64,000 nt of DNA, from assembly GCF_027853965.1 (NCBI RefSeq), contig NZ_JAQGLB010000004.1:248001-312000 (forward strand), given 5' to 3'. The stretch is from Saccharopolyspora indica (GTDB lineage Bacteria > Actinomycetota > Actinomycetes > Mycobacteriales > Pseudonocardiaceae). Shown in pieces: positions 1 through 8,852 of the stretch. Each line of letters begins with the position of its first letter. The stretch's first letter is position 1. A program made the position numbers and the translations under genes. The notes beneath the pieces are model-generated. The model was not told the DNA's origin. It was given only the letters and a program-made list of their open reading frames with translations, and searched no databases.

Positions 1-70
1 GCGGCCACGGGCTGGACCCAAAACTGACCACTGTGGACCATCCGCGCCGCCGGAACACGATCCGGTGAGC

Positions 71-119
71 GGTGAAGGGCACCTTTTAGCAACTTACTTG
101 CCTAAAGGTGCCCTTCACC
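71..119. repeat. 49-bp interrupted palindrome, copy 1
   Basis: Two 22-base arms (71-92 and 98-119) pair at 20 of 22 positions around the loop CTTAC. The outer arm begins GGTGAAGGGCACCTTT. It sits directly after the stop codon of the PhoX-like gene and could end transcription. The same arms recur at 21170-21218 with the loop inverted. The strength of the stem suggests a bidirectional terminator or a dispersed palindromic element; the role is inferred. Confidence 0.85.
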
Positions 120-122
120 GGG

Positions 123-2114
123 TCAGCGCCAGACGGCGACCACGGAGGGGCGGGGTTGGGTGGTTCCGCCGTCCGGCCAGTGGGAGACGGGGTTGTCCGC
201 GCTGGCGCCGTCGACTTCGCCGGGGTGCTGGGCGGAGATCATGATCAGGTCGTCCTGGACGATCGGGCCGCAGGCTTCCGCGCCGCGGGGGACGGAGAGG
301 AACTGCATCACGTGGCCTCGGTGCGGGCCTTCGAGCGGGACCGCGTAGAGGCCGTCGTTGGCGCCGAGGGCTTCCGAGGAGTCCGTGCTGATCCAGAGGT
401 TGCCGTGGCTGTCGAAGGTCACGTTGTCCGGGCAGGAGATCGGGCTGACCTGGGACTTGTCGAAACCGCCGAAGTAGGTGGCGGGATCCTCGGGGTCACC
501 GCAGACCAGCAGCAGCCGCCAGGAGAAGCGCTCGCCCACCGGATCGTCGTCGAGCTCCAGGACCTGGCCGTGCTTGTTGGCGGTGCGCGGGTTCGGCTCG
601 TCGGCCGGGGCCTTGCCGTCCGGGCCGCGGTCGGAGTTGTTGGTCAGCGCGGCGTAGACGCGGCCGGTCTTCGGGTGGGGTTCGACGTCCTCGGGGCGGT
701 CCATCTTGGTCGCGCCGACCTGGTCGGCGGCCAGCCGGGTGAAGATGTAGACCTCCTCGGCGGTCATCCCGTCGACGAAGCTGGTGTCGTTGTGCGCCAA
801 CGGGATCCACTCGCCGGTGCCGTCGAACTCGCCGTCGGCCGGGAGCGTGCCGGTGCCGTCGATCTCGCCGGGGCTGTCGCCGGTGAGCTTGGCGACGTAG
901 AGGGTGCCCGAGTCCAGCAGCGACATGTTGTGCCTGCGGGCGTGCGCGCTGGCGCCGCGCTTCATCCTGCCGTCGGAGACGAAGCGGTAGAGGTACTCGA
1001 ACTTCTCGTCGTCGCCCATGTACGCGACGGCGCGGCCGTCCTCGGTGAGGCGGATGTTCGCGCCCTCGTGCTTGAAGCGGCCGAGGGCGGTGTGCTTGAC
1101 CGGCGTCGATTCCGGGTCGTACGGGTCGAGCTCGATGATCCACCCGAACCGGTTCGGCTCGTTGACCTGCTCGGCGAGGTCCCAGCGGGAGTCGAAGCGC
1201 TCCCACTTCCGCTCGCTGGCGGCGCCCTTGATGCCGTAGCGGGCCAAGCGCTGCTGGGCGGCCGGGTCGGCGACCTGGTCGGCGTTGGCGAAGTAGAAGT
1301 GGATGTTCTCCTCGCCGGAGAGGACGGTGCCCCACGGCGTCACGCCGCCGGAGCAGTTGTTCATGGTGCCGAAGGAGCGCGTGCCGGTCGGGTCGGCGGG
1401 AGTCTTCAGGTGGTCGCTGCCCGCGGCCGGTCCGCGCAGCTCGAACGGGGTGTTGAGGGTGATCCGGCGGTTGAGCCGGTCCAGCACGGGTTTCGGTGCT
1501 CCGCCACCGGTTTCGAGCACCACCACGGACAACCCGTGCGCCGCCCACGCGATCCGGACCTGCTGCTCGGTGGGGTTCTCCGGGTCGTAGCCGCGGAAGA
1601 GGAACTCCTCGGTGGTGTACTCGTGGTTGTTCACCATCAGCCGCCGCTCGTCGTTGAGCGGGAGCAGCGCGCAGAAGTCGTTGTTGTAGCCGAACTGGGC
1701 TTCCTGCGCCTCGGGCGTCTGGGCGTCGAAGTCGAATTCCGGCGCGCCGGGCAGGATCGGGTCGCCCCAGCGGATCACGATGTCGTGCTGGTAGCCGTCC
1801 GGGACGACCACGGCGTCCGCGCTGTTCGGCTGCACCGGCGTGAAGTCCAGGCCTGGCGGCGGACCGGCTTCGGCGGCGGCCGGGCGGGTGCCGAGACCGG
1901 GGAGCACGGCGGCGGATGCCGCGACCACCGCGCCTGCCCGCAGCAGCCCGCGCCGGTTCAGCGCGGTGGCGAGCAGGTCGCCGAAGTACGGGTTGTCGGT
2001 GGTGTTCGGCGGGTGCTCGGCGCATTGGTCGCCGCAGCGGTACCGGCAGGTCAACCGGGCCCGGCCGGTGGAGAGCAGGGGCAGGAGTCGACGTTCGTCC
2101 GGCTGTGGTGGCAC
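123..2114 (-). CDS. Tat-exported PhoX-family (DUF839) phosphatase-like protein
   Basis: PhoX-family proteins are extracellular metal-dependent phosphatases with a beta-propeller fold. The 663-aa product has the family's N-terminal cysteine cluster (CRYRCGDQC, about residues 23-31), a twin-arginine motif NRRGLLRAG near residue 53 followed by an Ala-rich hydrophobic run, and then conserved phrases such as NNHEYT, NNCSGGVTPWGT (the Cys is a metal ligand in characterised PhoX) and GRFKHEG. The GTG at 2114 is chosen because GGAGG lies 5 nt upstream; the frame stays open further out but has no better ribosome site. It is transcribed alone, toward the palindrome at 71-119. No PHO box was recognised. 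Family assignment is firm; the substrate is not known. Confidence 0.9.
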   Translation of the reverse strand: MPPQPDERRLLPLLSTGRARLTCRYRCGDQCAEHPPNTTDNPYFGDLLATALNRRGLLRAGAVVAASAAVLPGLGTRPAAAEAGPPPGLDFTPVQPNSADAVVVPDGYQHDIVIRWGDPILPGAPEFDFDAQTPEAQEAQFGYNNDFCALLPLNDERRLMVNNHEYTTEEFLFRGYDPENPTEQQVRIAWAAHGLSVVVLETGGGAPKPVLDRLNRRITLNTPFELRGPAAGSDHLKTPADPTGTRSFGTMNNCSGGVTPWGTVLSGEENIHFYFANADQVADPAAQQRLARYGIKGAASERKWERFDSRWDLAEQVNEPNRFGWIIELDPYDPESTPVKHTALGRFKHEGANIRLTEDGRAVAYMGDDEKFEYLYRFVSDGRMKRGASAHARRHNMSLLDSGTLYVAKLTGDSPGEIDGTGTLPADGEFDGTGEWIPLAHNDTSFVDGMTAEEVYIFTRLAADQVGATKMDRPEDVEPHPKTGRVYAALTNNSDRGPDGKAPADEPNPRTANKHGQVLELDDDPVGERFSWRLLLVCGDPEDPATYFGGFDKSQVSPISCPDNVTFDSHGNLWISTDSSEALGANDGLYAVPLEGPHRGHVMQFLSVPRGAEACGPIVQDDLIMISAQHPGEVDGASADNPVSHWPDGGTTQPRPSVVAVWR

Positions 2115-2244
2115 CGGTACCTCCAAGCAGTTCGAGAAACGGCTTGGAGCGTATGCCAGGGTGAACGAATAGCAAGCGATGTGGGAAAAACAGGTGAATT
2201 CCCGACAGGGCCTTGATCGGTGCGAGCTCGCCTGCCGCAACGGC

Positions 2245-2287
2245 GAGCGGACCGCTCACCTCGCTGGGCGAGGCGAGCGGTCCGCTC
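2245..2287. terminator. Hairpin terminator after the MFS gene
   Basis: A perfect 13-bp stem pairs GAGCGGACCGCTC (2245-2257) with GAGCGGTCCGCTC (2275-2287), with a further CCTCG/CGAGG pairing inside the loop. It lies just beyond the stop codon of the minus-strand transporter and before the PhoX-like gene. No U-tract follows, as is common in actinomycetes. Confidence 0.7.
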
Positions 2288-2292
2288 CGGAA

Positions 2293-3516
2293 TCAGAACT
2301 CCTCGCCGACCAGGGCTGCTTCGGCCGGGACCTGGTGGGCATCGCCCTTGGTGCGCAGTTCCAGGGAGAGCAGGCCGGCCGCGATCACGCACAGCACCGC
2401 GCCGACGGCGAACGGGGCGTGGTTCGAGCCGAAGAGGGTGGCGATGTGCCCGACCACGGTGGCCGCGACCGCGCCGCCGAGCCAGCGCAGGAAGTTGTAG
2501 CCCGCGCTGGCGACCGGGCGCGGCGCGTCGCTGATGCTCATCGCGGAGCCGGTGAACAGGGTGTTCAGCAGGCCGGAGGCCAGGCCGCTGAGGATCACCG
2601 CGACGACCACCACCGGCTTGGAGCCGATGGCCATCACGCCGAGCAGGACCGCGAAGGACAGCACCGCGATGATGGTGCCGCCGACCTCGCCGAAGCGGGC
2701 CGCCAGCCGCGGGGCCAGGAAGACCCCGGCGAAGGCGACGCACAGGCCCCAGCCGAAGAACACCAGGCCGACCGCGATCGCGCCGAACTCCAGGACGAAC
2801 GGCGACCAGGCCAGCACGATGAAGAACGCGGCGGTGTAGAAGGCCGAGCCCAGCGCGGTCCGCAGCAGGCCGCCGTGGCCGAGCGCGCGGATCGGGTCCA
2901 GCAGCCGCACCTTGGTCCGCTCGGAGCGAGGCCCGTCCTTCGGCAGGAAGCCTGCCGACAGGATGAGCGCGATCGCCATCAGCACCGCGGTTCCGGCGAA
3001 CGGCCCGCGCCACGAGATGTTGCCCAGCAGCGCGCCCAGCAGCGGTCCGGTGGACAGGCCGATGCCCAGCGCCGCCTCGTAGAGCATGATGGCGGCCCCT
3101 TGGCCGCCGCTGGCGGCGCCGACGATCACCGACAGCGCGGTGGCGATGAAGAACGCGTTGCCCAGGCCCCACACCGCGCGCAGCGCGACGAGTTCGCCGA
3201 TCGAGCTGGCCAGGGCGCACAGCACCGTGGCGATCACGATCAGCACCAGCCCGGTGACCACGGTCCGCTTCGGGCCGAAGCGGGCGCTGAACGCGCCGGT
3301 GATGAGCATCGCCACGACCTGCACGCCCAGGTAGGACGAGAACAGCAGGGTGACCTGCTCGGGCCCGGCGCGCAGCGCTTCGGCGATCGAGAGCAGGATC
3401 GGGTCGACGAGCCCGATGCCCATGAACGCGATCACGGCGGCGAAAGCGGTGATCCACACCGCTTTCGGCTGCCCCTTGAACACATCGAGAAACCGAACGT
3501 CATGCCCGGCGCTCAT
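2293..3516 (-). CDS. MFS transporter
   Basis: A 407-aa integral membrane protein with about twelve hydrophobic helices, matching the length and layout of drug:H+ antiporter-type major facilitator proteins. The loop after helix 2 carries the MFS signature as FSARFGPKR, and the second half starts near residue 205 after a charged cytoplasmic loop. It probably exports a small molecule, but the substrate cannot be read from sequence. The ATG at 3516 follows GAGGAG. It is a single-gene unit whose promoter region holds a 46-bp interrupted palindrome (3546-3591), so it is probably controlled by a repressor encoded elsewhere; no regulator gene is adjacent. Confidence 0.88.
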   Translation of the reverse strand: MSAGHDVRFLDVFKGQPKAVWITAFAAVIAFMGIGLVDPILLSIAEALRAGPEQVTLLFSSYLGVQVVAMLITGAFSARFGPKRTVVTGLVLIVIATVLCALASSIGELVALRAVWGLGNAFFIATALSVIVGAASGGQGAAIMLYEAALGIGLSTGPLLGALLGNISWRGPFAGTAVLMAIALILSAGFLPKDGPRSERTKVRLLDPIRALGHGGLLRTALGSAFYTAAFFIVLAWSPFVLEFGAIAVGLVFFGWGLCVAFAGVFLAPRLAARFGEVGGTIIAVLSFAVLLGVMAIGSKPVVVVAVILSGLASGLLNTLFTGSAMSISDAPRPVASAGYNFLRWLGGAVAATVVGHIATLFGSNHAPFAVGAVLCVIAAGLLSLELRTKGDAHQVPAEAALVGEEF

Positions 3517-3545
3517 CGGCCGACACTCCTCGCAGCAGGAAGCAG

Positions 3546-3591
3546 GTTCGTTTGCAATGCTAACAATTTTTGGTTAGCACACCAAACGAAC
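3546..3591. promoter_or_regulatory. Nested palindromic operator upstream of the MFS gene
   Basis: Two inverted repeats share the same centre (3568.5): the outer arms GTTCGTTTG/CAAACGAAC (3546-3554, 3583-3591) and the inner arms TGCTAAC/GTTAGCA (3558-3564, 3573-3579). The element is AT-rich against its surroundings and lies about 30 bp upstream of the MFS start codon. This fits a binding site for one or two regulator dimers. Operator function is inferred. Confidence 0.65.
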
Positions 3592-3695
3592 ATGAGCGGG
3601 CTCACCTGCGCAATGGGCTGAACAGCTGACATTGGCCGGTTCGGATCAAGATGGCCGGGTGGTGGGTGAGACCTCCTCTCGGTGTTGTGCGGTGA

Positions 3696-3724
3696 CCGGC
3701 CGCCTCGACGGGCGAGGCGGCCGG
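3696..3724. terminator. Hairpin terminator
   Basis: A perfect 12-bp GC-rich stem (3696-3707 with 3713-3724, loop ACGGG) lies 9 bp beyond the stop codon of the minus-strand gene at 3733-5475. Confidence 0.7.
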
Positions 3725-3732
3725 CCCGGCCA

Positions 3733-5475
3733 TCAGGTGCCCAGCCCGGTGCGAGCCGCCGTCGCGATCACCTCCTCGGGGTGGTGCTCGGCGATGACGG
3801 CGAGCACTTCGGTCGCGCTGGAGTGCTCGCTGCCGGCGATCTCGGTGATCAAGGACAGCTGGTCGGGCGTGGGATGCCTGCCGAACTCGGTGAGGAACAG
3901 CTCGACGTCCTCGTCCAGCGCGGCGGCCATGCCATCCAGCGCGCACAGCAGCTCATCGCCCGGTCGGAGCGCGGCGTCGGTGTTCGACGACCGAGCCTGC
4001 AGCCACACGCGCACTGCCGGGCCCGCCACCGGATCCTCGACCAGCTCGCGCGCCGCTGCCACGCCCTCCGCTCCGGTGTGCTCCAGGACGGCCAGCGCCG
4101 ACAGCCGGACCGTCGGGTCGTCGACCCGGCGCAGCAGGGCTGCCAGCTCGCCGCTCGCCCGCCGGGTGCCCCGCTGCTCGACCCACCGCCCGATCAGCAC
4201 CGGTTGCACGTCGGCGGGGGTGTCGGTGAGGGTCAGGGCCAGCAGCTCCGCCGGGGCGGACGCCAGATCGTCCACCGAGGGAACGCGGAAGCCGAAGGCG
4301 CGCAACGACTCCCGCGCCGCCCACAGGCCGGCGGGCAGCAGCTCCACCTCGGTCTCACCCGGCGCGGTGGTGTGCGTGCGGATCGCCTGCATCGACTCCC
4401 ACTGGGCGAGCACCTGGCCGACGACGTCGCGCACCGCCCCCTGCGCCGCGGGTTCCGCCTCGTCGAGCAGGTCGCAGGTCGTCGCCACGATCAGCTCCAG
4501 CGGCACCCCGTCGGTCCGCGCGTAAAGCACGCTCAACGCCGCCTGCACGATCTCCGGCAGCGCGTCGGCGCCCTCGGACAGCACGTCCAGCTGCTCCCGG
4601 AAGACGTCGTCCACCAGCACGAAGCGCTGCCACAGCCGGGACCACAGCAGTTCCGGGTGGGCCAGCAGCGGATCGGCGATCAGGGTGCGCACCAGCAGGT
4701 CGCCCGCCGGGCGGACCAGGCCGGCCCGCTCGGCCCACTCCAGCAGCAGGTCGGCTTCCTCGGCATGACCGCCCAGCGCCGCCACCAGATCGTCCACATC
4801 GGACGGATCGCGGCCGTCGCCGATCCACTCCAGCACGACGTGGATCAGCTGCACCACCGGTGATCCCGCTGCGATCGCCCGGTGCGGTTCGAGCTCGGCG
4901 AGCTCCACCGGTGGCAACCACAGGGCGGGCTGATCGCCCGGCTCCAGCGCTTCGCGGCGCTCGATCTCCTCGAGCACCTCGTGGTCCACGTCGACCTCGT
5001 CGGCGTCCACCGCGGCGAAGAACTCCGCCACGGCCTGCGGGTTCTCGGTGTCCACGCCGAGCTCCCGCATCGTGATCGCCCAGAACTTCGCCGAGCTCCA
5101 CTCGGCCGGTTCGGCCATCGCGATCAGGTGGTCCGGGGTGGCCCGCTCCACCGCGTCGTGCAGCTCCGGCACCGTGCTCGGGCCGGTCAGCAGGTCGTTC
5201 TCGGCGAGGAAGCCGATCCACTGGTGCAGGAAGTCCGGCGCCAGCGACCAGTCCGCCAGCACGGACTCGCGCGGCACCACCGCCACCAGGAATCTGGCCA
5301 GCTCCTCCTCGGACCACCAGGCCAGCAAGCCGTCCCTGGCGAACTTGTCGGTCAGCAGCTGGTCGAGCAGCTCGTCGGCGTCGAGCTCGGGACGGCTGCG
5401 GCCGAACCGGGCGATCAGCTCGTCGCGGGCGGCCTCGAACCGGTCGGCCTCGCCGTGGATGAAAACGGTGCGCAT
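3733..5475 (-). CDS. Hypothetical protein, 580 aa
   Basis: I do not recognise a named family. The acidic, Leu/Ala-rich 580-aa protein has no signal peptide or membrane segment, so it is likely cytosolic. The first 200 residues are helix-rich with Trp-containing segments (for example LAWWSEEELARFLVAVVP). The C-terminal third has short alpha-helical repeats of HEAT-like character (for example RRVDDPTVRLSALAVLEHTG). HEAT-like resemblance is inference from pattern only. The ATG at 5475 has a GGAGCACC-type ribosome site. It stands alone between its own terminator hairpin and a 515-bp gap. Confidence 0.75.
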   Translation of the reverse strand: MRTVFIHGEADRFEAARDELIARFGRSRPELDADELLDQLLTDKFARDGLLAWWSEEELARFLVAVVPRESVLADWSLAPDFLHQWIGFLAENDLLTGPSTVPELHDAVERATPDHLIAMAEPAEWSSAKFWAITMRELGVDTENPQAVAEFFAAVDADEVDVDHEVLEEIERREALEPGDQPALWLPPVELAELEPHRAIAAGSPVVQLIHVVLEWIGDGRDPSDVDDLVAALGGHAEEADLLLEWAERAGLVRPAGDLLVRTLIADPLLAHPELLWSRLWQRFVLVDDVFREQLDVLSEGADALPEIVQAALSVLYARTDGVPLELIVATTCDLLDEAEPAAQGAVRDVVGQVLAQWESMQAIRTHTTAPGETEVELLPAGLWAARESLRAFGFRVPSVDDLASAPAELLALTLTDTPADVQPVLIGRWVEQRGTRRASGELAALLRRVDDPTVRLSALAVLEHTGAEGVAAARELVEDPVAGPAVRVWLQARSSNTDAALRPGDELLCALDGMAAALDEDVELFLTEFGRHPTPDQLSLITEIAGSEHSSATEVLAVIAEHHPEEVIATAARTGLGT

Positions 5476-5991
5476 GGGGTGCTCCTCTTCGCTCAGGTGT
5501 GCGGATCACGTCGAGGGTAAGGACGGAGCACGGCGATCCCGGGTAGCGCAAGCAGGGTTCTGCACGTGTGTCGGGACCCCCTAACGGGTGAAGTTCGTGG
5601 GGGCATCGGTATGGCCGTAGGTACTTGTCCCGCTTCGGGCACCAGGGCCGTTGGTCCAAGCTTGCGCTGCGTCCGACGCGGACGCGGCGCCGCTCCCGCA
5701 GCAGCGCACCGCCGCGGAGGACCTGCCCGGCAGCCGCGGAAGCCGCCGCCCCGGTTCCGGCCCACCCGGCCGGTGCGGTGGAGCGGACTGCCGGCACAGC
5801 CGCAAGAGGGAGGAGGTTCCGGCGACCGGACGAGAGCACCTGCCCCAAAGCTGCTCGTAGTCCGGCCTCCCGTCAGCGAGGTGGGTGCCACCCGTCCGAC
5901 AGGCGGCAACGGCGCCGCCGCCACCCACCTCGCTGAACCCCACCGCGGCGCTCCCCGTCCCCCGAACCCAGAAGGCCCAGCGAACCGCCCC
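5476..5991. other. 515-bp gap without a supported gene
   Basis: No frame shows the strong third-position GC pattern of the neighbouring genes, although several frames lack stops simply because of high GC. The gap holds the promoter region of the minus-strand gene at its left edge, a small CCCCC/GGGGG hairpin near 5577-5603, and a long inverted repeat at 5874-5935. An open frame from 5566 runs into the gene at 5992, but its translation is Arg/Pro-rich and of low complexity, so I do not call it coding. Confidence 0.5.
5874..5935. repeat. 14-bp perfect inverted repeat with a GC-rich centre
   Basis: CAGCGAGGTGGGTG (5874-5887) is exactly complementary to 5922-5935, with 34 bp between them that can fold further (GGCGGC/GCCGCC). 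It lies about 57 bp ahead of the small gene at 5992, which lacks a ribosome site. It could be a leader structure or a terminator; the role is unknown. Confidence 0.7.
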
Positions 5992-6396
5992 ATGTCCAGC
6001 CACTCCGAATTCCAAGCAGCGGGCTGGCGGGTCGATCACGACCCGCGCACCGGCCGAACCACGATCCTCGTCGGCGACCGCGTCAGCGCCCTCCGCGCGC
6101 CCGCCGGATTCGCCGCCCACGTGCACCACGTGCTGGCCGTGCACCTGCAGGCAGGCCCGGTGCTCGCCGACGGCCCGGACTGGGTGCTGTTCACCCAGCC
6201 CGATCCGGACGCCGAGATGCCGGTCGACCTGCCCGAGCTCACGACCGTCCCGAACGGCACCCGGCTCGCGCTGCCGCCGCTGGCCGACTCGCGCTGGATC
6301 ACCCCGCCGCGCCCCGGCCTGTCCGCGCCCGCGCACCAGGTGATCTGCTCCGCGACCCGGCGAGCCCTCCTGACCGCTCCGCGCGCCGCGGCCTGA
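5992..6396 (+). CDS. Small hypothetical protein, 134 aa
   Basis: No confident family. The 134-aa product, starting MSSHSEFQAAGW, has a phrase GPDWVLFTQPDP and a basic-proline tail with LPPLADSRWITPP. Its codons are strongly GC3-biased, unlike the frame upstream. The ATG at 5992 is chosen because coding character begins there; no Shine-Dalgarno sequence precedes it, so translation may be leaderless or depend on the hairpin at 5874-5935. It is convergent with the LuxR-type regulator. A cytosolic location is assumed from the lack of signal or membrane segments. Confidence 0.55.
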   Translation: MSSHSEFQAAGWRVDHDPRTGRTTILVGDRVSALRAPAGFAAHVHHVLAVHLQAGPVLADGPDWVLFTQPDPDAEMPVDLPELTTVPNGTRLALPPLADSRWITPPRPGLSAPAHQVICSATRRALLTAPRAAA

Positions 6397-6487
6397 AAGA
6401 GGTTGACGGTGGCCGGTCTGCTGGCGGGTGGTCGACCCGCGTGCGCACTCAAAGCGGCTTCGCCGCTTGCAAAGGCGCGGACGGCCC

Positions 6488-8788
6488 TCACGCCTGCTCG
6501 GCGACCCACACCGCGATCTGCGCGCGCGAGGTGACGCCGAGCTTGGCCATGATGTGCTCGATGTGGCTGTCCGAGGTCCGCTTGGAGATCACCAGCTGCT
6601 CGGCGATCTGCCGGTTCGACAGGCCCTGCGCCACCAGCCCCGCCACCTCGCGCTCGCGCGGCGTCAGCCGCACCGACGCGTCCATGGTGGGCACCGGATG
6701 CCGCTCGCCCAGCGCGAACTGGATCAATTCGTCCAGTGTGGACTCCGAACCCCGGCGCCGAGCGGCGCGCAGTTCCGCGGTGGGCAGCGCGTTCCGGATC
6801 CGGGCCTCGGCCGCCGCGTGCCAGGCCAGGTACGGGCGCAGGCCGAACAGGTAGCTGCCCAGCGGCTGCCACAGCCGGGTCACCGCGGCGCTCAGCTGCG
6901 CGGCCCGGGCGGCCCGGCCCTGCGCCGCGGCCACCCAGGACTCGATCTCGACGGCCAGCAGCACGCCGAGCACATCGCCGAAGAGCTGCTTGATCCGCAG
7001 GCATTCGTGCAGGTGGGACACGGCCGCGTCGAGATCGCCCTGCTGCCAGCGGACCAGTCCGAGCACCAGCTCGCACCACGACCGCGCCCACTTCTCGCCG
7101 TGCTCCGCGCAGATCTCCTGGCACCTCCGGCACAGGTCGAGCGCGCGCGGGAGATCGCCGTGGAAGACCTGCAACGCCGCCAGGCTCGCCATGCTGATCA
7201 TCGCGAGCCCGTCGTGGAGCATGACCTCCTCCTGCTCCAGCGCTTCGGCGAACCACGCCATCGCGGCCTCGTGCTGGTCGCGGACCATGTCGATGAGCCC
7301 GGCGATGTGCGGGACCAGCTCCAGCACCGCGTCCGCCCGCACCTGGCGGGCCACCTCCTGGCCCTCGGCCAGCAGGTCCAGCGCGGCACCGGAGTCCCCC
7401 TGCCAGCCGCTGATCAGCGCGTCCACCAGCAGCGCGCGGGCCCGCTGCGGGCTCGGTTCGGGGGACACCTGCAAGGCCTCGCCCAGCCAGGCGACGGCCT
7501 CCCGGGGAGTTCCGGCCGCGAGCCAGAAGAACCGCAGCGCCGCCGCCATGCGCAGGGCCTCGCCGGATTCGCCGGGCTCGGTGCAGCAGAACTTCAGCGC
7601 ACCGCGCAGGTTCTCCCGGTCCAGCCGCAGCCGGGCCAGCCACTCCACCTGGTCCGGCCCGAGCCACTCGGCGTCGACCCGTTCGGCCAGCAGCAGGAAG
7701 TGATCGCGGTGGCGGCGGCGCAGCACCAGCTCCTTGGTCCCGCCGCCGAGCCGCTCGCGGCCGTACTCCTGGATCGTCCGCAGCAGCCGGTAGCGGGTGC
7801 GCGCGTTCTGCGGATCGTCTTTGACCAGCACGGACTTCTCGACCAGCCCGGCCACCCCGATGAAGACGTCCTCCACGGTCACCCCGTCGCCGACGCACAC
7901 CGCCTCGGCCGCCTCCAGCTCGAAGCCCTGCGCGAACACCGACAGCCGCGCCCACACGGACTGCTCCACCGGCGAGCACAGGTCGTAGCTCCACTCGATC
8001 GCCGCCCGCAGCGACTGGTGGTGCGGCGATGCGCTGCGATCGCCCCAGGTCAGCAGCCGGTACCGGTCGGTGAGCCGGGCCAGGACCTCCGACACCGACA
8101 GCGATCGCATCCACACCGCGGCCAGCTCGATCGCCAGCGGCAGCCCGTCCAGCTGCTGGCACAGGCGGACCACGTCGGCCTCGTTGTCCGGCCCGATGGT
8201 GAAGCCGGGCAGCACCGCCGAGGCCCGGTCGGCGAACAGCTCCAGCGCCTCGTGGCCGACGGCGCGCCGCACCACCCGGCCCTGCTGGTCGAGCTGCGGC
8301 ATCAGCAGCGGCGGCACCGACCACACCTGCTCCCCGGCGATGGCCAGCGGCGCACGCGAGGTGACCAGGACGCGCAGTTCGGGAGCGGCCGCCAGCAGCT
8401 CGCCGACCAGCGGCCCGCACTCGTCGAGCAGGTGCTCGCAGCCGTCCAGCACGATCAGCATCCGCTTGTCGGCCAGGCGCTCGGCCAGCAGGTCCTCGGC
8501 CGCCGCGGGCGGCGTGCCGCGCAGGCCGAGGCTGCTCACCAGCACCTGCGCGAGGTCGTTGTGCGCGGGGATCTCGGCGAGCTCCACCAGCCGGATGCCG
8601 TCCGGGAAGGCGCGGCGCAGATCGCGCGCGACACGCGTGGCCAGCCGGGACTTGCCGACCCCGGCCACGCCGGTGAGCGTCACCAGCCGCGAGGTCGACA
8701 GCAGCCGTTTGACCTGCGTGATCGCTCCGCGCCGACCGACGAAGCTCGTCAGGTCGTCGGGAATGCTGCCCACCCGTCGGGTTGTCAT
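6488..8788 (-). CDS. Large ATPase-type LuxR-family transcriptional regulator
   Basis: A 766-aa multidomain regulator. An NB-ARC/AAA-like ATPase comes first: Walker A GVAGVGKS near residue 40, a Walker B-type LIVLDGCEH, and the LVTSRAPL sensor phrase. A long helical TPR-like middle follows. The last 65 residues are a LuxR/GerE helix-turn-helix (LTPREREVAGLVAQGLSNRQ). Such proteins bind DNA in response to a ligand sensed by the repeat region. The ATG at 8788 (MTTRRVGSIPDDL) is preferred over upstream in-frame codons because the ATPase fold begins immediately after it. The target is unknown. It follows the DUF3592 gene on the same strand with a 64-bp gap. Confidence 0.9.
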   Translation of the reverse strand: MTTRRVGSIPDDLTSFVGRRGAITQVKRLLSTSRLVTLTGVAGVGKSRLATRVARDLRRAFPDGIRLVELAEIPAHNDLAQVLVSSLGLRGTPPAAAEDLLAERLADKRMLIVLDGCEHLLDECGPLVGELLAAAPELRVLVTSRAPLAIAGEQVWSVPPLLMPQLDQQGRVVRRAVGHEALELFADRASAVLPGFTIGPDNEADVVRLCQQLDGLPLAIELAAVWMRSLSVSEVLARLTDRYRLLTWGDRSASPHHQSLRAAIEWSYDLCSPVEQSVWARLSVFAQGFELEAAEAVCVGDGVTVEDVFIGVAGLVEKSVLVKDDPQNARTRYRLLRTIQEYGRERLGGGTKELVLRRRHRDHFLLLAERVDAEWLGPDQVEWLARLRLDRENLRGALKFCCTEPGESGEALRMAAALRFFWLAAGTPREAVAWLGEALQVSPEPSPQRARALLVDALISGWQGDSGAALDLLAEGQEVARQVRADAVLELVPHIAGLIDMVRDQHEAAMAWFAEALEQEEVMLHDGLAMISMASLAALQVFHGDLPRALDLCRRCQEICAEHGEKWARSWCELVLGLVRWQQGDLDAAVSHLHECLRIKQLFGDVLGVLLAVEIESWVAAAQGRAARAAQLSAAVTRLWQPLGSYLFGLRPYLAWHAAAEARIRNALPTAELRAARRRGSESTLDELIQFALGERHPVPTMDASVRLTPREREVAGLVAQGLSNRQIAEQLVISKRTSDSHIEHIMAKLGVTSRAQIAVWVAEQA

Positions 8789-8852
8789 CGGCAGACCACC
8801 CGCACTCACCGGAAGTACGTCGTGTCCGAGTGTAGGCCCGCCGCGCCCGGGT

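Noticed and set aside
2051-3457. A 468-aa minus-strand frame overlapping the MFS gene
   Set aside because: It is an out-of-frame shadow of the transporter, Arg-rich and without domains.
5566-6396. A longer 276-aa version of the small gene at 5992
   Set aside because: The upstream 142 codons lack GC3 coding bias and read as Arg/Pro low complexity; the 14-bp inverted repeat lies inside them.
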